Origin: Hormiphora californensis
Taxonomy: Eukaryota > Ctenophora > Tentaculata > Cydippida > Pleurobrachiidae
NCBI GenBank assembly: GCA_020137815.1
Contig: CM035361.1
Location: 2,278,042 to 2,305,541, forward strand
Direction: 5' to 3'
DNA length: 27,500 nucleotides
This document shows, in pieces, positions 26,901 to 27,500 of this stretch. A program made the position numbers and the translations under genes. Numbering within the stretch: the first letter of the stretch is position 1; every line of letters starts with the position of its first letter. The notes under the pieces are model-generated. The model worked only from the letters and a program-made list of their open reading frames with translations, did not search any database and was not told the DNA's origin.

Positions 26901-27425
26901 CTCCTTGCCCTTCGATCCCAGGTCCCCAAACCCTGACTCCGTAAGTGGGTATATCCCTAATAGCCATTGCCTCCTTTAATTTTAGTTCCTCTACCAATTC
27001 GGGAAGCCTACGGGTTTTCTTCTGCTTGTTAAAGTTGTCGTCGTCTGAAAATAGAACAGTGAATTAGTGTGATACTGAACTAATGAAATTGTTGAAACAT
27101 CCTAACTCTACCCCTCGTCCCTGTCATAATTGTGTCCACATAACAATTAATCAGCAAAACACGGTGTCTTGTGGGGCTATGACACTGCTACCACAGAATT
27201 CTAATGGCTCATTCCCCCAATACAATAAGCATCCTGAACAAATTGTTTTACGTCGTGGCTGATGAAAGTTTTGAGTAACAATTCAATGATATCATCGAAA
27301 TTCATTTAGTTATCCTGTTCCAACTTACGGTCTTTTTTCCAAAACATTTGGTATTTCTCATCTTCCAGGACGTCCATCAAAACGCGGGATGATCCCACAG
27401 TGGCCAAAATCTTTTTTGTTGCCAT
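23991..27425 (-). CDS. Uncharacterised spliced gene with alternative 3' ends
   Basis: Not recognised. Exons in transcription order: 27329-27425 (ATG at 27425, MATKKILATVGSSRVLMD), 26901-27044, 26726-26799, 26493-26636, 26197-26319, 25972-26033, 25841-25886 (or extended to 25666), 24892-25002. Phases agree at every junction. From 25002 two ends are possible in phase: exon 24744-24803 with a TGA stop (286 residues), or skipping to exons 24508-24590 and 24215-24320 and then a last exon near 24105 or 24095, stopping at 24097 or 23991. The product is charged and soluble, with no signal peptide and no clear membrane segment; the start is lysine-rich with helical character. The segments QKYVLKVE and THLSYRLLLSGDY suggest beta structure. 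Exon 7 can extend through a PTEP[A/S] repeat. The gene lies next to the window end, so its promoter is mostly outside. Confidence 0.6.
25671..25786 (-). repeat. 15-bp minisatellite, coding PTEP[A/S] if translated
   Basis: Units of ggctctgtcggggcg / ggcgctgtcgggctg in multiples of 15 bp keep a - strand frame open as Pro-Thr-Glu-Pro-Ala/Ser. The frame continues the exon starting at 25886. If the donor at 25840 (gag-gtgacg) is used instead, the repeat is intronic. Confidence 0.6.
26090..26151. repeat. Dispersed repeat, copy 2
   Basis: Matches 4083-4137, including an identical aaggagggttagaacataac. It lies in an intron of the uncharacterised - strand gene. Confidence 0.6.
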
Positions 27426-27500
27426 GCTATGATAGTTGTGTTGTGGTAAAGGAATGTTTCATGAAAATGTTCTACATTAACCGTATAGTATTATACACTG

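Overview
The window is eukaryotic, almost certainly from an animal. It holds spliced genes with GT-AG introns, rhodopsin-type receptors, an LDL-receptor class A receptor, a TGF-beta-type secreted ligand and the co-chaperone STIP1/HOP. Introns range from under 100 bp to over 6 kb. The intergenic and intronic DNA is dense in (CT)n/(GA)n microsatellites, short tandem repeats and long palindromic (foldback, MITE-like) elements. I cannot name the species. An invertebrate or early-branching animal is my guess, based on the repeat landscape and the divergent receptors and ligand; this is inference.

Layout. 1-8983: the last five exons of a STIP1/HOP gene on the + strand (TPR2B and DP2 region). Its ~6.6 kb intron (946-7553) contains an intronless 751-residue receptor gene on the - strand (4141-6396), two MITE-like palindromes and a triplicated microsatellite-bearing unit. 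8984-12800: no convincing gene, but several hairpins, a 144-bp CT tract, a TATA-like site and a 1.3-kb near-perfect palindrome with TTAA ends that stops 24 bp before the next start codon. 12801-18894: a nine-exon + strand gene for a secreted precursor of 301 residues that looks like a divergent TGF-beta ligand. Its introns 1, 4 and 5 hold palindromic elements, including one with an 8-bp target duplication and a pair of related elements each followed by a cluster of TGACGTCA-like sites. 18895-22342: AT-rich DNA, a GA microsatellite and CTGCAG-rich tandem repeats. 22343-22949: three - strand exons of a second rhodopsin-like receptor (TM1 to TM3 only). 23991-27425: a - strand multi-exon gene of unknown family, with phase-compatible alternative 3' ends.

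Working together: there is no operon logic here. STIP1 is a housekeeping co-chaperone; the ligand and the receptors belong to signalling, and nothing in the sequence shows that they act on one another. The most unusual points are the ligand's cysteine pattern, the nested intronless receptor, the large palindrome at the ligand's start codon, a dispersed structured repeat found at 9691-9803 and 23396-23466, and a minisatellite grown from a splice donor. All exon calls come from reading splice signals and phase by eye.
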